DNA of 64,000 nt from DATDAH01 sp963725155 (GCA_963725155.1 CAVRXU010000002.1:806001-870000); one strand, 5' to 3'; counted from the stretch's first letter, positions 1-11,435 are shown. Made by a program: numbers and translations. The notes: generated by a model not told the origin, from the sequence alone.

Positions 1-608
1 GTCGCCGCCACCCGGTCGACGGTCGCCCGGTCGCCGTAGACCGCCTCGGCCTGCTCGGTCTCGATGAGCCCCGCGGACACGAAGTTGATGCGCACCTTCG
101 GACCCCACTCCATGGCCACCGTCTGGGTGAGGTTCCACAGGCCGGCCTTGGCCGCCCCGTACACGGCCGCGCCGGGAGAGGGACGCAGGGCACTCACCGA
201 TCCGATGTTCACGATCACCCCGCCGTCGTCCTGGGCCTGCATGACCCGGTTGGCCGCCTGGCTGACGAAGAACGGGGCCGCCAGGTTCAGAGCGAGGACC
301 GAGGTCGTGAGCCGAGGTGACGCCGTCCCCGAGTCGACGTAGGGGGCCCCGCCGGCGTTGTTGACGACGAGGTCGAGACGCCCGAACCGGGCCACCAGGG
401 CATCGACGAGCGCGTCGACCTGCTCGGCGTCCCGGACGTCGGCGGCGAAGAACGTGGTGCCGGCGGGCAGGTCATCGGGCTCGTTCCGCCCGCACACCGC
501 GACCCGTGCCCCCTCGGCCACGAGGCGCTCGGCGATCCCCCGACCGATGCCCCGGGTCCCGCCGGTCACCAGGGCGACGCGGTCCTCGAGCGAGCCGGGT
601 TCAGACAT
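1..608 (-). CDS. SDR-family NAD(P)-dependent oxidoreductase, C-terminus cut by window edge
   Basis: Short-chain dehydrogenase/reductase. Reading leftward from the ATG at 608, the protein begins MSEPGSLEDRVALVTGG and shows the glycine-rich cofactor motif TGGTRGIG at about residues 15-22, the NNAGG motif near residue 88 and a YGAAK active-site motif near residue 160. These are the hallmarks of classical SDR enzymes that use NAD(H) or NADP(H) to oxidise or reduce alcohols and ketones. About 202 codons are visible and the frame is still open at base 1, so the last 50 or so residues lie outside the window. The substrate cannot be told from the sequence. It is followed upstream on the same strand by the FUSC-like gene after a gap of 78 bases. 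Confidence 0.9.
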   Translation of the reverse strand, partial: MSEPGSLEDRVALVTGGTRGIGRGIAERLVAEGARVAVCGRNEPDDLPAGTTFFAADVRDAEQVDALVDALVARFGRLDLVVNNAGGAPYVDSGTASPRLTTSVLALNLAAPFFVSQAANRVMQAQDDGGVIVNIGSVSALRPSPGAAVYGAAKAGLWNLTQTVAMEWGPKVRINFVSAGLIETEQAEAVYGDRATVDRVAA

Positions 609-686
609 GCCGGGCCAAGCGTAAATCGCCGGTCGTTCCACGGTCGCACTCGAACCGGCGCCCGCTCGACCGCGCCCGGGACCCGC

Positions 687-1802
687 CTACCCGCCGCCGG
701 CGGGCAGGCCGGCACTCAGGTCGCTCACGATCCGGTCCACCTGGACCAGCACCGCGGCATAGCCGAGCCATTCGCTCTCCAGCGGGTCGCCGTAGGTTGC
801 GTCCTGCTCGAGGGCGAGCCGCGCTCGGCGTGACGCCCCCCGCACGCACCGCTCCCGCCGCACCCGGACCTCGGACAGGGCCGGGGTGAGATCGGCGCCT
901 CCCGCGTCGTCGAGCACATCGCGCACGGCGGCGCGGCTGGCGCCCGCCAACGCGACCAGGAGCGCCCCCATGGCGGGGATCGCCGCATGGTCGGTGTCGG
1001 CCAACCGGGCCTGATCGTCGAGGGTGCGGGCGATGACCCAGGTGCCGATGCCGGTCCGCTCGAGGCGGGGCAGCATGTCCTCGTAGCGGCCGAGCACCGC
1101 GGCGTGGCGTCGGTCCCGGACGTTCCAGCGGGCGGAATCTCGACTGTTGCCGACGGCCTCGGTGGCGTCGTCGACGAGGCGATCGCGCACCGCGTGGGCG
1201 GTTCGCCGCCAGTCCCGGGTCTGATCGGTCGACCAGGGCTGGTCCAAGGCCGACCCCATCGCCTCCAGGGCCGCGCCGATGCCGTCGCCCAGGCGGTCGA
1301 GGGTCTGACGGGCGTCGACGAGGCGGGAAGCGGGCAGCAGCAGGGACACGACGACGCCGACGGCCGCCCCGATCACCGTGTCCAGGGCCCGGTACCAGCC
1401 CGAGCTCCCCGGGTTGGCGGCCACGGCGGAGAGCACGATCAGCGCGCTGACGGGTACCTGTCTCGCCGCGGCCCGGGGGAGGCGGAGGACCAGTTCGGCG
1501 ACGGCGAGTGTCACCACCACGAGCAGCGCCACGGTCAGGCCGTTGAGCTCGAGGGCATCGCCCACGGCCAGAGCACCCAGCACACCGAGCACCACCGCGG
1601 CGCTGCGCTGCAGTGCCGTGCGGAAGGACGCCCGGACCGACACCTGCACCACCACCAGGGCCGACAGCGCGGCGAGCACCGGGCTGGCCTCGCCGCTCGC
1701 CGTCCGCGCGATCCCCCACGACAGGCCGGCGGCCAATCCGGACTTGGCCACGGTGCCGACCTCGGTCGATGTCGGCGGTGTCCAGGACACCGCGTGGGCC
1801 AC
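687..1802 (-). CDS. FUSC-like / aromatic acid exporter family membrane protein
   Basis: Predicted inner-membrane protein of the fusaric acid resistance (FUSC) type. The N-terminal half has several hydrophobic stretches (for example PVLAALSALVVVQVSV and GLTVALLVVVTLAVAEL), then a soluble, Arg- and Asp-rich C-terminal half as in FUSC/ArAE proteins, which are thought to export aromatic acids or similar compounds. The start is uncertain: no ATG is in frame, and I chose the GTG at 1802; the frame stays open further upstream into the lon promoter region and could use a CTG or TTG there. It is divergent from lon. About 371 residues from the chosen start. The long extension of this frame across lon is a GC-driven shadow. 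Confidence 0.7.
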   Translation of the reverse strand: MAHAVSWTPPTSTEVGTVAKSGLAAGLSWGIARTASGEASPVLAALSALVVVQVSVRASFRTALQRSAAVVLGVLGALAVGDALELNGLTVALLVVVTLAVAELVLRLPRAAARQVPVSALIVLSAVAANPGSSGWYRALDTVIGAAVGVVVSLLLPASRLVDARQTLDRLGDGIGAALEAMGSALDQPWSTDQTRDWRRTAHAVRDRLVDDATEAVGNSRDSARWNVRDRRHAAVLGRYEDMLPRLERTGIGTWVIARTLDDQARLADTDHAAIPAMGALLVALAGASRAAVRDVLDDAGGADLTPALSEVRVRRERCVRGASRRARLALEQDATYGDPLESEWLGYAAVLVQVDRIVSDLSAGLPAGGG

Positions 1803-1947
1803 GTTGGACCACAGCCGCCCGATCGGGCGGCTCCGTCGTTCGGCTTCTTCGCCTCCGAGACCGCTCAGGAGCCCGATTGTCCCACCGTTGGCGCGACGCG
1901 CGGGCCGAGAACGGGTGGGAATGCGGTGCGCCGTCCGTAGGTTGTGG

Positions 1948-1962
1948 CTTGCAAGTCGCAAG
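1948..1962. promoter_or_regulatory. Inverted repeat upstream of lon
   Basis: CTTGC-AAGTC-GCAAG, a 5-base dyad that also contains the tandem repeat GCAAGT-C-GCAAGT. It ends 19 bases before the lon start codon, within the divergent lon/FUSC promoter region. It could be an operator; it does not match the CTTGAGT-type HspR box or the CGC-N5-GCG ClgR box that I know from other actinobacteria. Weak evidence from symmetry and position only. Confidence 0.25.
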
Positions 1963-1981
1963 TTACTGATCTGGAGATCGC

Positions 1982-4322
<2,341 letters not shown>

Positions 4323-4378
4323 AGGGGATCGCCGCCTCTACTGCTGCCGGAGGGGTTGGGTCGCCCGAGACCCTGGGA

Positions 4379-6004
4379 TCAGCGGAGGCCGAGGAGCTCG
4401 ACCGAGCGCTCGCGCATCTCGACCTTGCGCACCTTGCCGGTGACGGTCATCGGGAACTCGTCGGTCAGGTGGAGGTGGCGCGGCACCTTGTAGTGGGCCA
4501 GCTTGCCGTCGCAGTAGGCCCGCAGGGCCTCGATGGTGAGCCCGTCGGCGTCCGGGCGGAGCCGGACCCAGGCCATGAGCTCCTCGCCGTACTTCTCGTC
4601 CGGGATGCCGATCACCTGGACGTCCTCGATGTCGGGGTGGTTGTAGAGGAACTCCTCGATCTCGCGCGGGTACACGTTCTCGCCGCCCCTTATGACCATG
4701 TCCTTGATGCGCCCGACGATGGCGACATAGCCCTCCTCGTCCATCGTGGCCAGGTCACCGGTGTGCATCCAGCCCGCCTCGTCGACCGACTCCGCCGTGA
4801 GCCCGGGCTCGTCCCAGTAGCGCAGCATCACGGAGTAGCCACGGGTGCACAGCTCACCCGGCGTGCCGTGGGGGGCCGGCAGCCCGGTGTCCGGGTCGAT
4901 GACCTCGACCTCGACGTGGGGCATCACCGTGCCCACGGTCGACACCCGGCGCTCGAGGTCGTCCTCCCGGCGGGTCATGGTCGACACGGGCGAGGTCTCG
5001 GTCATGCCGTAACAGATGGTCACCTCCTCCATGTGCATCTCGGCGACGACGCGCTTCATCACCTCCACCGGGCACGGCGATCCGGCCATGATCCCGGTGC
5101 GGAGCGAGGAGAGGTCGTAGGTGCCGAAGTCGGCCAGGGCCAGCTCGGCGATGAACATCGTGGGTACGCCGTAGAGCGACGTGCAGCCTTCGTCCTGGAC
5201 CGCCTGCAGCGTCGCCGCCGGCTCGAAGGCCTCGGCGGGGATGACGATGCAGGAGCCGTGTGACGTCGCCGCCAGGTTGCCCAGCACCATGCCGAAGCAG
5301 TGGTAGAAGGGCACGGGGACGCACACCCGGTCGTCCGGGGTGTAGCCGAGGAGCTCGCCGGTGAAGTAACCGTTGTTGAGGATGTTGTGGTGCGAGAGCG
5401 TGGCGCCCTTCGGGAAGCCCGTGGTGCCCGACGTGTACTGGATGTTGATCGGGTCGTCGAACCCCAGAGCAGCCCCGCGGGCGGCCAGGTCGGCCGCATC
5501 GCCCCGGTCACCCCGCGCCAGCAGGTCGTCCCAGGACGACGAGCTGAACAGGATCGAACCGCCCAGGTCGGGACACTGGCCCCGGACCTCGTCGATCATC
5601 GCCCCGTAGTCCGAGGTCTTGAACGCCGGCGCGGCGACGAGCAGCTTCGTCCCGGACTGGCACAGCACGAACTGCAGCTCGTGGGTGCGGTAGGCGGGGT
5701 TGATGTTGACGAGCACGGCGCCGATCCGGGCCGTGGCGTACTGGACGAGCACCCACTCCGGGCAGTTCGGCGACCAGACGCCGACCCGGTCCCCCTGGTC
5801 GATGCCGAGCTCGAGCAGCCCCATGGCGACCCGGTCCACCTCCGCCTCGAGCTCTCTGTAGGACCAGCGACGACCACTGGGCACGTCGACCATGGCCTCG
5901 TGGTCGCCGAAGCGGGCCACCGTGGCGGCGAGATCGTCGCCGATCGTGCGCCCCAGCAGCGGAGCGGCGCTCGGACCGCTGGCATAGCTCAACGTGGAGG
6001 CCAC
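4379..6004 (-). CDS. Acyl-CoA synthetase (AMP-binding, ANL superfamily)
   Basis: Adenylate-forming ligase that activates a carboxylic acid with ATP and joins it to CoA. The 541-residue protein has the phosphate-binding loop YTSGTTGFPKG near residue 190, the CYGMTETSPV motif (A5-type) near residue 340, GWMHTGDLATMDEEGY near 425 and the C-terminal hinge and catalytic lysine region VTGKVRK near 527. Length and motifs fit the medium/short-chain acyl-CoA synthetase group; the acid substrate is not evident. The start codon is GTG at 6004. It converges on lon with a 56-base gap and is divergent from the FAD monooxygenase gene. Confidence 0.9.
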   Translation of the reverse strand: MASTLSYASGPSAAPLLGRTIGDDLAATVARFGDHEAMVDVPSGRRWSYRELEAEVDRVAMGLLELGIDQGDRVGVWSPNCPEWVLVQYATARIGAVLVNINPAYRTHELQFVLCQSGTKLLVAAPAFKTSDYGAMIDEVRGQCPDLGGSILFSSSSWDDLLARGDRGDAADLAARGAALGFDDPINIQYTSGTTGFPKGATLSHHNILNNGYFTGELLGYTPDDRVCVPVPFYHCFGMVLGNLAATSHGSCIVIPAEAFEPAATLQAVQDEGCTSLYGVPTMFIAELALADFGTYDLSSLRTGIMAGSPCPVEVMKRVVAEMHMEEVTICYGMTETSPVSTMTRREDDLERRVSTVGTVMPHVEVEVIDPDTGLPAPHGTPGELCTRGYSVMLRYWDEPGLTAESVDEAGWMHTGDLATMDEEGYVAIVGRIKDMVIRGGENVYPREIEEFLYNHPDIEDVQVIGIPDEKYGEELMAWVRLRPDADGLTIEALRAYCDGKLAHYKVPRHLHLTDEFPMTVTGKVRKVEMRERSVELLGLR

Positions 6005-6027
6005 AGGCTCGTCCCCATCCCGACGTC

Positions 6028-6043
6028 TGACCGTCGTCGGTCA
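6028..6043. promoter_or_regulatory. Inverted repeat in a divergent promoter
   Basis: TGACCG-TCGT-CGGTCA, a perfect 6-base dyad with a 4-base spacer, between the divergently transcribed acyl-CoA synthetase (starts 6004) and FAD monooxygenase (starts 6124). Size and symmetry fit a dimeric repressor site of the TetR or GntR type. No second copy was seen, so this is only a candidate. Confidence 0.35.
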
Positions 6044-6123
6044 CCGTAGACCGATTTCGCCCCGCTGTTCCCGGGATCCAACACGGCGGCGAGACGCGGA
6101 CGTCGTCCCCTAGGGTCGCCCGG

Positions 6124-7341
6124 GTGACGCCGGTTGACGTGGTGATCGTGGGCGGAGGCATCGGGGGCGCTTCGTTGGCGGGGGCACTGGCCCGCGGCGG
6201 TCTGGCCGTCACGGTCCTCGAGGCCAGTACGGCCTACGCGGACCGCGTGCGCGGCGAGAGCATGCAGGCCTGGGGAGTCGGCGAGGCGAAGGAGCTGGGC
6301 GTGGAGCCGGTGCTCCTCGCCGCCGGCGCCCACATCGCGCCGGTGTGGAAGTCCTTCGATGCCGACGGCACCGAGCGCCTGGAGCTCCCGATGTCGACCA
6401 TGGTGCCGGGAGTGGCGGGCACCCTGAACCTGCGCCACCCGATCGCCTGCCAGGCGCTCATCGATGACGCCGAGGCGGCCGGGGCCACGGTGGTCCGGGG
6501 CGTGTCCGACGTCCACGTCGACGCAGGTCCCTCCCCCCGGGTCACGTACTCGCTGGGCGACTCGGTCGCCGAGGTGGAGGCGGGGCTGGTGGTCGGCGCC
6601 GACGGCCGCGCGTCGACGGTCCGCCGGGCGGCGGGGATCACCCTCGAACGCCAGGAGCCGTTCAGCTACATCGCGGGCCTCCTGGTCGAGGGTCTCGAGG
6701 TCCCCGATGACCACGATCTCCTGGTGAGCGACGAGGGGCAGTTCTCGCTGCTGTTCCATCAGGGCGACGGCCGGGCCCGGTCCTACCTGTGCAGCGGCTT
6801 GTCCCACAAGCACCGGTTCGCCGGTCGCGAGGGCGCGACGCACTTCCTGGAGGCCTGCGCCGAGTCGGTCCACCCCTCGATCGCGGCGCTGGCCGATGCC
6901 ACGGTGGCCGGCCCCTGCGCCGCCTATGCCGGCGACGACACCTGGACCGACACCCCCTACGGCGAGGGCGTGGTCCTCATCGGCGACGCGGCCGGCCACA
7001 ACGACCCCGTCATCGGCCAGGGCCTGTCCATCGCCCTCCGCGACGCCCGCACCGTGCGGGACCTGCTCCTGGACGGCGCCCGCACCCCTGACGCCTTCGC
7101 CGCCTACGGGCAGGAACGCACCAGCCGCATGGAGCGGCTGCGGCTGATCGCCGACGTCATCGCCGTCGCCGAGGCCGAGGACGCGGCGAACCAGCCCGCC
7201 CGGCGGGAGTTCGTCGCCCAACAGAACGCGGATCCCGACAGCGGCTTGCTCGCTCTGCTGATCGGGGCCTTTGCCGGACCGGAGACCGTGCCCGACGAGC
7301 TGGTCGACACGACCTGGCCCGACCGCATCCGCGCCGCCTGA
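6124..7341 (+). CDS. FAD-dependent monooxygenase (class A flavoprotein hydroxylase type)
   Basis: Flavoprotein of the p-hydroxybenzoate hydroxylase fold, probably NAD(P)H-dependent. It has the N-terminal dinucleotide motif GGGIGG at about residues 9-14, the DG motif VVGADGRAS near residue 160 that contacts both FAD and NAD(P)H, and the GD motif VLIGDAAGHNDPVIGQG near residue 285 that binds the FAD ribityl chain. The 405-residue length is typical. Start is GTG at 6124. The substrate is unknown. The next gene, an MDR oxidoreductase, starts 29 bases after its stop, so the two are probably cotranscribed. Confidence 0.88.
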   Translation: MTPVDVVIVGGGIGGASLAGALARGGLAVTVLEASTAYADRVRGESMQAWGVGEAKELGVEPVLLAAGAHIAPVWKSFDADGTERLELPMSTMVPGVAGTLNLRHPIACQALIDDAEAAGATVVRGVSDVHVDAGPSPRVTYSLGDSVAEVEAGLVVGADGRASTVRRAAGITLERQEPFSYIAGLLVEGLEVPDDHDLLVSDEGQFSLLFHQGDGRARSYLCSGLSHKHRFAGREGATHFLEACAESVHPSIAALADATVAGPCAAYAGDDTWTDTPYGEGVVLIGDAAGHNDPVIGQGLSIALRDARTVRDLLLDGARTPDAFAAYGQERTSRMERLRLIADVIAVAEAEDAANQPARREFVAQQNADPDSGLLALLIGAFAGPETVPDELVDTTWPDRIRAA

Positions 7342-7370
7342 TCCGGGCACGAGCACGTGGGGGCAGGCGG

Positions 7371-8354
7371 GTGAGGGCTTGGCAGGTGCAGCGTCACGGT
7401 GCGCCGGGTGACGTGCTCGGGCTGGTCGAGATCGAGGAACCGACGCCCGGCCCCGGCGAGATCCGGGTCCGGGTGGCGGCCGCGGCGATCGGGTTGCCCG
7501 ACGTCCTCATGTGCCGGGACGAGTACGCCTTCAAGCCGCCGTTGCCCTTCGTCCCGGGGCAGGAGGTCTGCGGGGTCGTCGACGCGGTCGGTGACGGGGT
7601 GGACCTGGCCGTGGGCAGCCGGGTGATGGGCGTGACCTGCTTCTACGACGGCCGCGGCGGGTTCGCCGAGGCGACGGTCCTCGGAGCGGTGAATGCCTTC
7701 CGGGTACCCGAGGCGATGTCGGCGACCGACGCGGCGTCGTTCCGCATCGGGTTCTCGACGGCGTGGACGGCACTGGTCCGGCGCGGGGCACTCGCCGAAG
7801 GGGAGACGCTGGTCGTACTCGGTGCCGCCGGTGGCTCCGGGCTGACGGCGTTGCTGCTCGGTCACGCCCTGGGGGCACGGGTCATTGCCGTCGGCGCCGG
7901 CGGCGAGCGTCTGGAGGCCTGCCGTGATCTGGGGGCCGACGTGCTGATCGACCGGACCACCCAGTCGGTGCCGGACGTCGTGCTCGAGGTCACCGACGGG
8001 CGGGGCGCCGACGTCGTCTTCGATCCCGTCGGCGGCGAGTTGGCGACGGCGGCCCTGCAGGGGCTCGGGTCGGGCGGCCGGTTCCTGGCCATCGGCTTCG
8101 CCAGCGGAGCGTGGGTGAAGGTCGACACCCACGAGCTGGTGTGGCGGAACCAGTCGCTGGTGGGGGTCCTGGCCGCGGGGCAGTCCAGGGAAGCCGACGA
8201 GGCCGATCATGATGCCCTGCTCGCCCTCGCCGCCGAGGGGCGGCTCATGAGCGTCACCAGGACCGTCGCCTTCGACGAGGTCCCCGACGCCCTCGAACAG
8301 GTCGCCTCCGGATCCGCCATGGGCAAGCTGGTCGTCGAGGTCACCGACAGATGA
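7371..8354 (+). CDS. Quinone oxidoreductase-like MDR family protein
   Basis: Medium-chain dehydrogenase/reductase of the NADPH:quinone oxidoreductase group, 327 residues. It lacks the catalytic zinc cysteines of alcohol dehydrogenases. The N-terminal GroES-like half contains PFVPGQEVCGVV, followed by the Rossmann motif VLGAAGGSGLTALLLG near residue 147 for NADPH. Such enzymes reduce quinones or alpha,beta-unsaturated carbonyls, including acyl-CoA thioesters. The GTG start at 7371 opens MRAWQVQRHGAPGDVL, a typical family start. Its stop overlaps the next start as ATGA, suggesting translational coupling to the DksA-type gene. Confidence 0.88.
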   Translation: MRAWQVQRHGAPGDVLGLVEIEEPTPGPGEIRVRVAAAAIGLPDVLMCRDEYAFKPPLPFVPGQEVCGVVDAVGDGVDLAVGSRVMGVTCFYDGRGGFAEATVLGAVNAFRVPEAMSATDAASFRIGFSTAWTALVRRGALAEGETLVVLGAAGGSGLTALLLGHALGARVIAVGAGGERLEACRDLGADVLIDRTTQSVPDVVLEVTDGRGADVVFDPVGGELATAALQGLGSGGRFLAIGFASGAWVKVDTHELVWRNQSLVGVLAAGQSREADEADHDALLALAAEGRLMSVTRTVAFDEVPDALEQVASGSAMGKLVVEVTDR

Positions 8355-8740
8355 GGAGAGCCACCTGGCATCCCGCCTCGGAATCACCTCGTCGGGACGG
8401 CGTTGGAAGCGGCGTGGAACGGGAACGGATCGTCGTCGAGCGGAGCCTGGTGGCTCGCCAGGTGAACGCCCTCACCGAGGACTTCGAGGCCATCGTGGCG
8501 TCGACCGAACTGGTCTCGACCGACGACGAGCACGATCCCGACGGCTCGACCATCGCGTTCGAGCGGGCCATGGTCGCCGCCCTGCTGGAGCAGGCCAGAG
8601 CACAGTGCGCCGAACTGGATGCGGCGCTGGAGCGGTTGGACGCGGGTTCCTACGGTCGGTGTGAGCGGTGCGGCGACGCCATCGCCCCAGCCCGGCTCGC
8701 CGTCCTCCCCGCCACCGCCCGCTGCATCAACTGTGCGTGA
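8351..8740 (+). CDS. TraR/DksA-type C4 zinc-finger protein
   Basis: Small 129-residue protein. A helical middle region (VARQVNALTEDFEAIV, VAALLEQARAQCAELDAALERLD) forms a likely coiled coil, followed by CERC at about residue 103 and CINC at the extreme C-terminus: a C-x2-C-x17-C-x2-C zinc finger ending the chain. This is the DksA/TraR layout; DksA proteins bind in the RNA polymerase secondary channel and modulate transcription with ppGpp. Whether this protein acts on polymerase is inferred. The ATG at 8351 overlaps the preceding stop (ATGA); a shorter start at the in-frame GTG near 8417 is possible because the first 20 residues look unstructured. Confidence 0.8.
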   Translation: MRRATWHPASESPRRDGVGSGVERERIVVERSLVARQVNALTEDFEAIVASTELVSTDDEHDPDGSTIAFERAMVAALLEQARAQCAELDAALERLDAGSYGRCERCGDAIAPARLAVLPATARCINCA

Positions 8741-8832
8741 GCTCGTCCGCCTCCACGCCGCACTTCGGCGGTCGGGTCCGGGGTCAAACGACCGTCGGGG
8801 GGGTAGGAGCCGGGTTTCCCCTGAGGAGCCCC

Positions 8833-8967
8833 GTGGCTGTCACCCAGAAGTCGATGCCCCATCCGCGTGAGGTCGTGTTCGCCGCGCTCCGCCGGAACGA
8901 GAAGTCGCTCGGCGGCCTCGCCGCCTTCCTCGACGCCGATCGGGCCTTGGCCGAGAACGCGCCTTAG
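8833..8967 (+). CDS. Possible small protein of 44 residues, unknown function
   Basis: A GTG preceded by GAGGAG (spacing about 6 bases) opens a 44-codon frame, VAVTQKSMPHPREVVFAALR..., ending TAG. About 85% of its codons end in G or C, as in neighbouring genes. I do not recognise the product. It lies in the 458-base interval between the DksA-type gene and the CoA-transferase; 8968-9198 contains no convincing gene on either strand. Low confidence because short frames arise easily in GC-rich DNA. Confidence 0.35.
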   Translation: MAVTQKSMPHPREVVFAALRRNEKSLGGLAAFLDADRALAENAP

Positions 8968-9198
8968 GCCATCGCGGCCCAGGACGTCGTGGACGGCGTC
9001 CATTGCGTCGGGGAGCCGGTCGGCGGAGGTGAGGCCGAAGCCGACGAGCAGCGTGGCGGGCCGTTCGACCTCGCGGCCGACCAGCGCCCCTCCAGCCGGT
9101 GCCATCACTCGACAGAATGCCACGACACTCGCACCCGGACGCGGGCCTCGACGAGCGGTCCTCGGCGGCCGTGGTAGGCAGGCGCGAGAGGGAGCGCC

Positions 9199-10440
9199 AT
9201 GGAGAACACGACGGGCACCGCCGGAGGGCCGCTGCAGGGGATCCGGGTGGTGGAGATGGGGGTGTGGGTCGCCGGTCCGGCGGCGGGCGGGATCCTGGCC
9301 GATTGGGGCGCGGACGTCGTCAAGATCGAGCCGCCGTCCGGTGACCCGGCGCGGATCTTCGGGAAGTTGCTGGGCGGGGACATGGACGCCAACCCACCCT
9401 TCGAGCTGGACAACCGGTCGAAGCGCAGCGTCGTGCTCGACGTCACCACCGAGGACGGTCGGGCCACGGCTCTCGACCTCATCGCCACCGCCGACGTGTT
9501 CCTGACCAACATCCGCCCCGCGGCCCTCGAACGGGTCGGCCTCGACCCCGACACGCTCCTGGCGGAGCACGAGCGCCTCGTCTACGCGCTGATCACGGGC
9601 TTCGGCCTGGAGGGTCCCGATGCGGATCGGGCGGCCTACGACATCGCCGCCTACTGGGCCCGCTCGGGCATCGCCGACCTGCTCACCCCACCGGGCGCGG
9701 ACCCGCCCTTCCAGCGGGGCGGCATGGGCGACCACACGGTGGCCATGACCGGGGCGGCGATGGTCTGCGCCGCCCTCCTCGGTCGCCAGGCGACCGGGCG
9801 GGGCCAGCTGGTCACCACCTCGCTGCTCCGCCAGGGCACGTACACGGTCGGTTTCGACCTGAACGTGTACCTGATGTGGGGCCAGGAGATCGCCATCGGC
9901 CGCCGCCAGGCCATGGGCAACCCGGCGATGAACAACTACGTGGCCGGGGACGGCAGGCGGTTCTGGGTCGTCGGTCTCGACGGCGAACGGCACTGGCCGC
10001 CACTGGCCCGCGCCGTCGGGCACCCGGAGTGGCTCGTCGGCCACGAGTACTCGACGCCCCTCGGCCGGTTTCAGCACGCGGGCGAGCTGATCGCCACCCT
10101 CGACGAGATCTTCGCCGAGCGTCCGCTGGCCGAGTGGGCCGCGGTGTTCGACGCCGACCCGGACTTCTTCTGGGCCCCGGTGAACAGCCTCGAGGACCTG
10201 ATGGCCGACCCGCAGTTCCATGCCTCCGGCGCGTTGGTCGAGGTCCCGGACGGACCGATGACCACGACCATGTTGGCCACGCCCGTGGACTTCCACGGCA
10301 CCCCCTCCGGGCCGCGGTCGATCGCGCCCCGGCTGGGCGAGCACACCGACGAGATCATGACCGAGCTGTCCGACGGGGCTCGGGGCCCTGCCGCGGGAGC
10401 TACAAAGGTGCTCCCCGACGAGCGACGGAGACCGTCTTGA
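9199..10440 (+). CDS. CaiB/BaiF (family III) CoA-transferase
   Basis: Transfers CoA between a thioester and a free acid through an aspartyl-anhydride intermediate. The 413-residue protein starts with the family signature GIRVVEMGVWVAGPAAGG, then DVVKIEPPSGDPAR and NRSKRSVVLDVT near residues 75-85, and an acidic YDIAAYWAR segment near residue 150 where the catalytic Asp lies in this family. The TGA at 10438 overlaps the TTG start of the next gene (TTGA), so this is the first gene of a four-gene operon with the DUF35 and two thiolase genes. A free acid may thus be activated by CoA transfer and then acted on by the thiolase-like enzymes. Confidence 0.9.
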   Translation: MENTTGTAGGPLQGIRVVEMGVWVAGPAAGGILADWGADVVKIEPPSGDPARIFGKLLGGDMDANPPFELDNRSKRSVVLDVTTEDGRATALDLIATADVFLTNIRPAALERVGLDPDTLLAEHERLVYALITGFGLEGPDADRAAYDIAAYWARSGIADLLTPPGADPPFQRGGMGDHTVAMTGAAMVCAALLGRQATGRGQLVTTSLLRQGTYTVGFDLNVYLMWGQEIAIGRRQAMGNPAMNNYVAGDGRRFWVVGLDGERHWPPLARAVGHPEWLVGHEYSTPLGRFQHAGELIATLDEIFAERPLAEWAAVFDADPDFFWAPVNSLEDLMADPQFHASGALVEVPDGPMTTTMLATPVDFHGTPSGPRSIAPRLGEHTDEIMTELSDGARGPAAGATKVLPDERRRPS

Positions 10441-11435
10441 CCCGGTTCGTCGAGAGCACGATCACCTTCCCGTACACGCGGTCGCTCGGGACCGGTGATC
10501 GGGGCGTTCATGACCGGGCTGACCGAGAAGCGGATCCTCGGGATCCGCAACGGCGACGACGTGATCGTGCCGCCGATGGAGTGGGACCCGGCCACCGGGG
10601 CCGAGCTGGCCCACGACTTCGTCGAGGTCGGGCCGGCCGGCACGGTCGAGTCGTGGACCTGGGTGCCCGACCCCGTCCGAGCAGCATCCGCTCGACCGCC
10701 CGTTCGCCTTCGCCTTCGTCCGCCTCGACGGCGCGTCGACGCCCGCTGCTCCACGCCGTCGACGCCGGCTCGCCCGACGCCATGGCCGACGGGGCCCGGG
10801 TCGCGCCCCGGTGGAAGGGCACCCGGGTCGGGCGCATCGACGACATCGCCTGCTTCGTCCTCGGCGAGGACGCCCGAGGTCGACGGCGACGACACCGGGC
10901 CCGGCCGACGGAGCCGGTCGACGATGATGGACTACCTCGCCTCGATCACCTACCGGAACCCGGTGCCGGCGTCGGTCGACCGGGCCATCGAAGCCTCTCG
11001 GGAGAACCGCCTCCTCGGCATGCAGTGCCCGGTGTGCGAGCGGGTCTACGCCGGCGGGCAAGGGCTACTGCCCGATCGACGCCCTCGAGCTCGGCGCGCG
11101 AGCACGAGGTCGACCTGCCCGCAGGTCGGCACGATCACCAACTTCACCGTCATCACGCCGGTGCAGTACCCGGGCCAGACCGAGACCGAGCCGTTCGCCC
11201 GGGTCTTCGTGCTGCTCGACGGCACCGACGTGATCCTCAGCTACCAGCCGGTGATCGAGCTGCCCGGTCGACGACGTGCGGGTCGGCAAGCGGGTGCCGG
11301 CCGTGTGGGCCTCACCGGCCGACGAGGTCGACGACGGGCGGCGGCATGGGCGGGGCCTACGGGAACCTGCTCGGCTGGATACCCAACGGCGAGCCCGACA
11401 TCGACGACCCCGACCTCGTGAACCGGATCTTCTGA
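10437..11435 (+). pseudogene. Double DUF35 (zinc-ribbon/OB-fold) protein, frame broken by nine +1 indels
   Basis: DUF35 proteins have a rubredoxin-like zinc ribbon and an OB-fold and partner thiolase-like enzymes, as ChsH2 partners the aldolase Ltp2 in steroid side-chain breakdown. Restoring the frame gives about 329 residues: an N-terminal OB part (FVESTITFPYTRSLG, TGLTEKRILGIRNGDDVIVP, VESWTWVPDP) and a second unit with the ribbon MQCPVCERVY...YCPID followed by VGTITNFTVITPVQYPG. Segments fall in frames 0,1,2,0,1,2,0,1,2,0 in order, each step a +1 insertion near 10491, 10673, 10746, 10870, 11057, 11094, 11123, 11267 and 11343. Start is probably TTG at 10437, with GGAGA upstream, overlapping the preceding stop. 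Likely intact in the organism. Confidence 0.8.

Noticed and set aside
4358..4373. GGGTC-GCCCGA-GACCC as terminator between lon and the acyl-CoA ligase
   Set aside because: A 5-base stem in GC-rich DNA is expected by chance; the position is suitable, but evidence is too weak to list.
8650..10344. A 564-codon minus-strand frame over the CoA-transferase and the gap before it
   Set aside because: Mostly antisense to the CoA-transferase. The part over 8968-9115 looks mildly protein-like but has no ribosome site or known motif and runs into the zinc-finger gene.
10495..11421. A separate 308-residue protein in this single frame
   Set aside because: Three parts of it are nonsense (Arg/Pro/Ser-rich) and conserved DUF35 residues jump to other frames at exactly those places.
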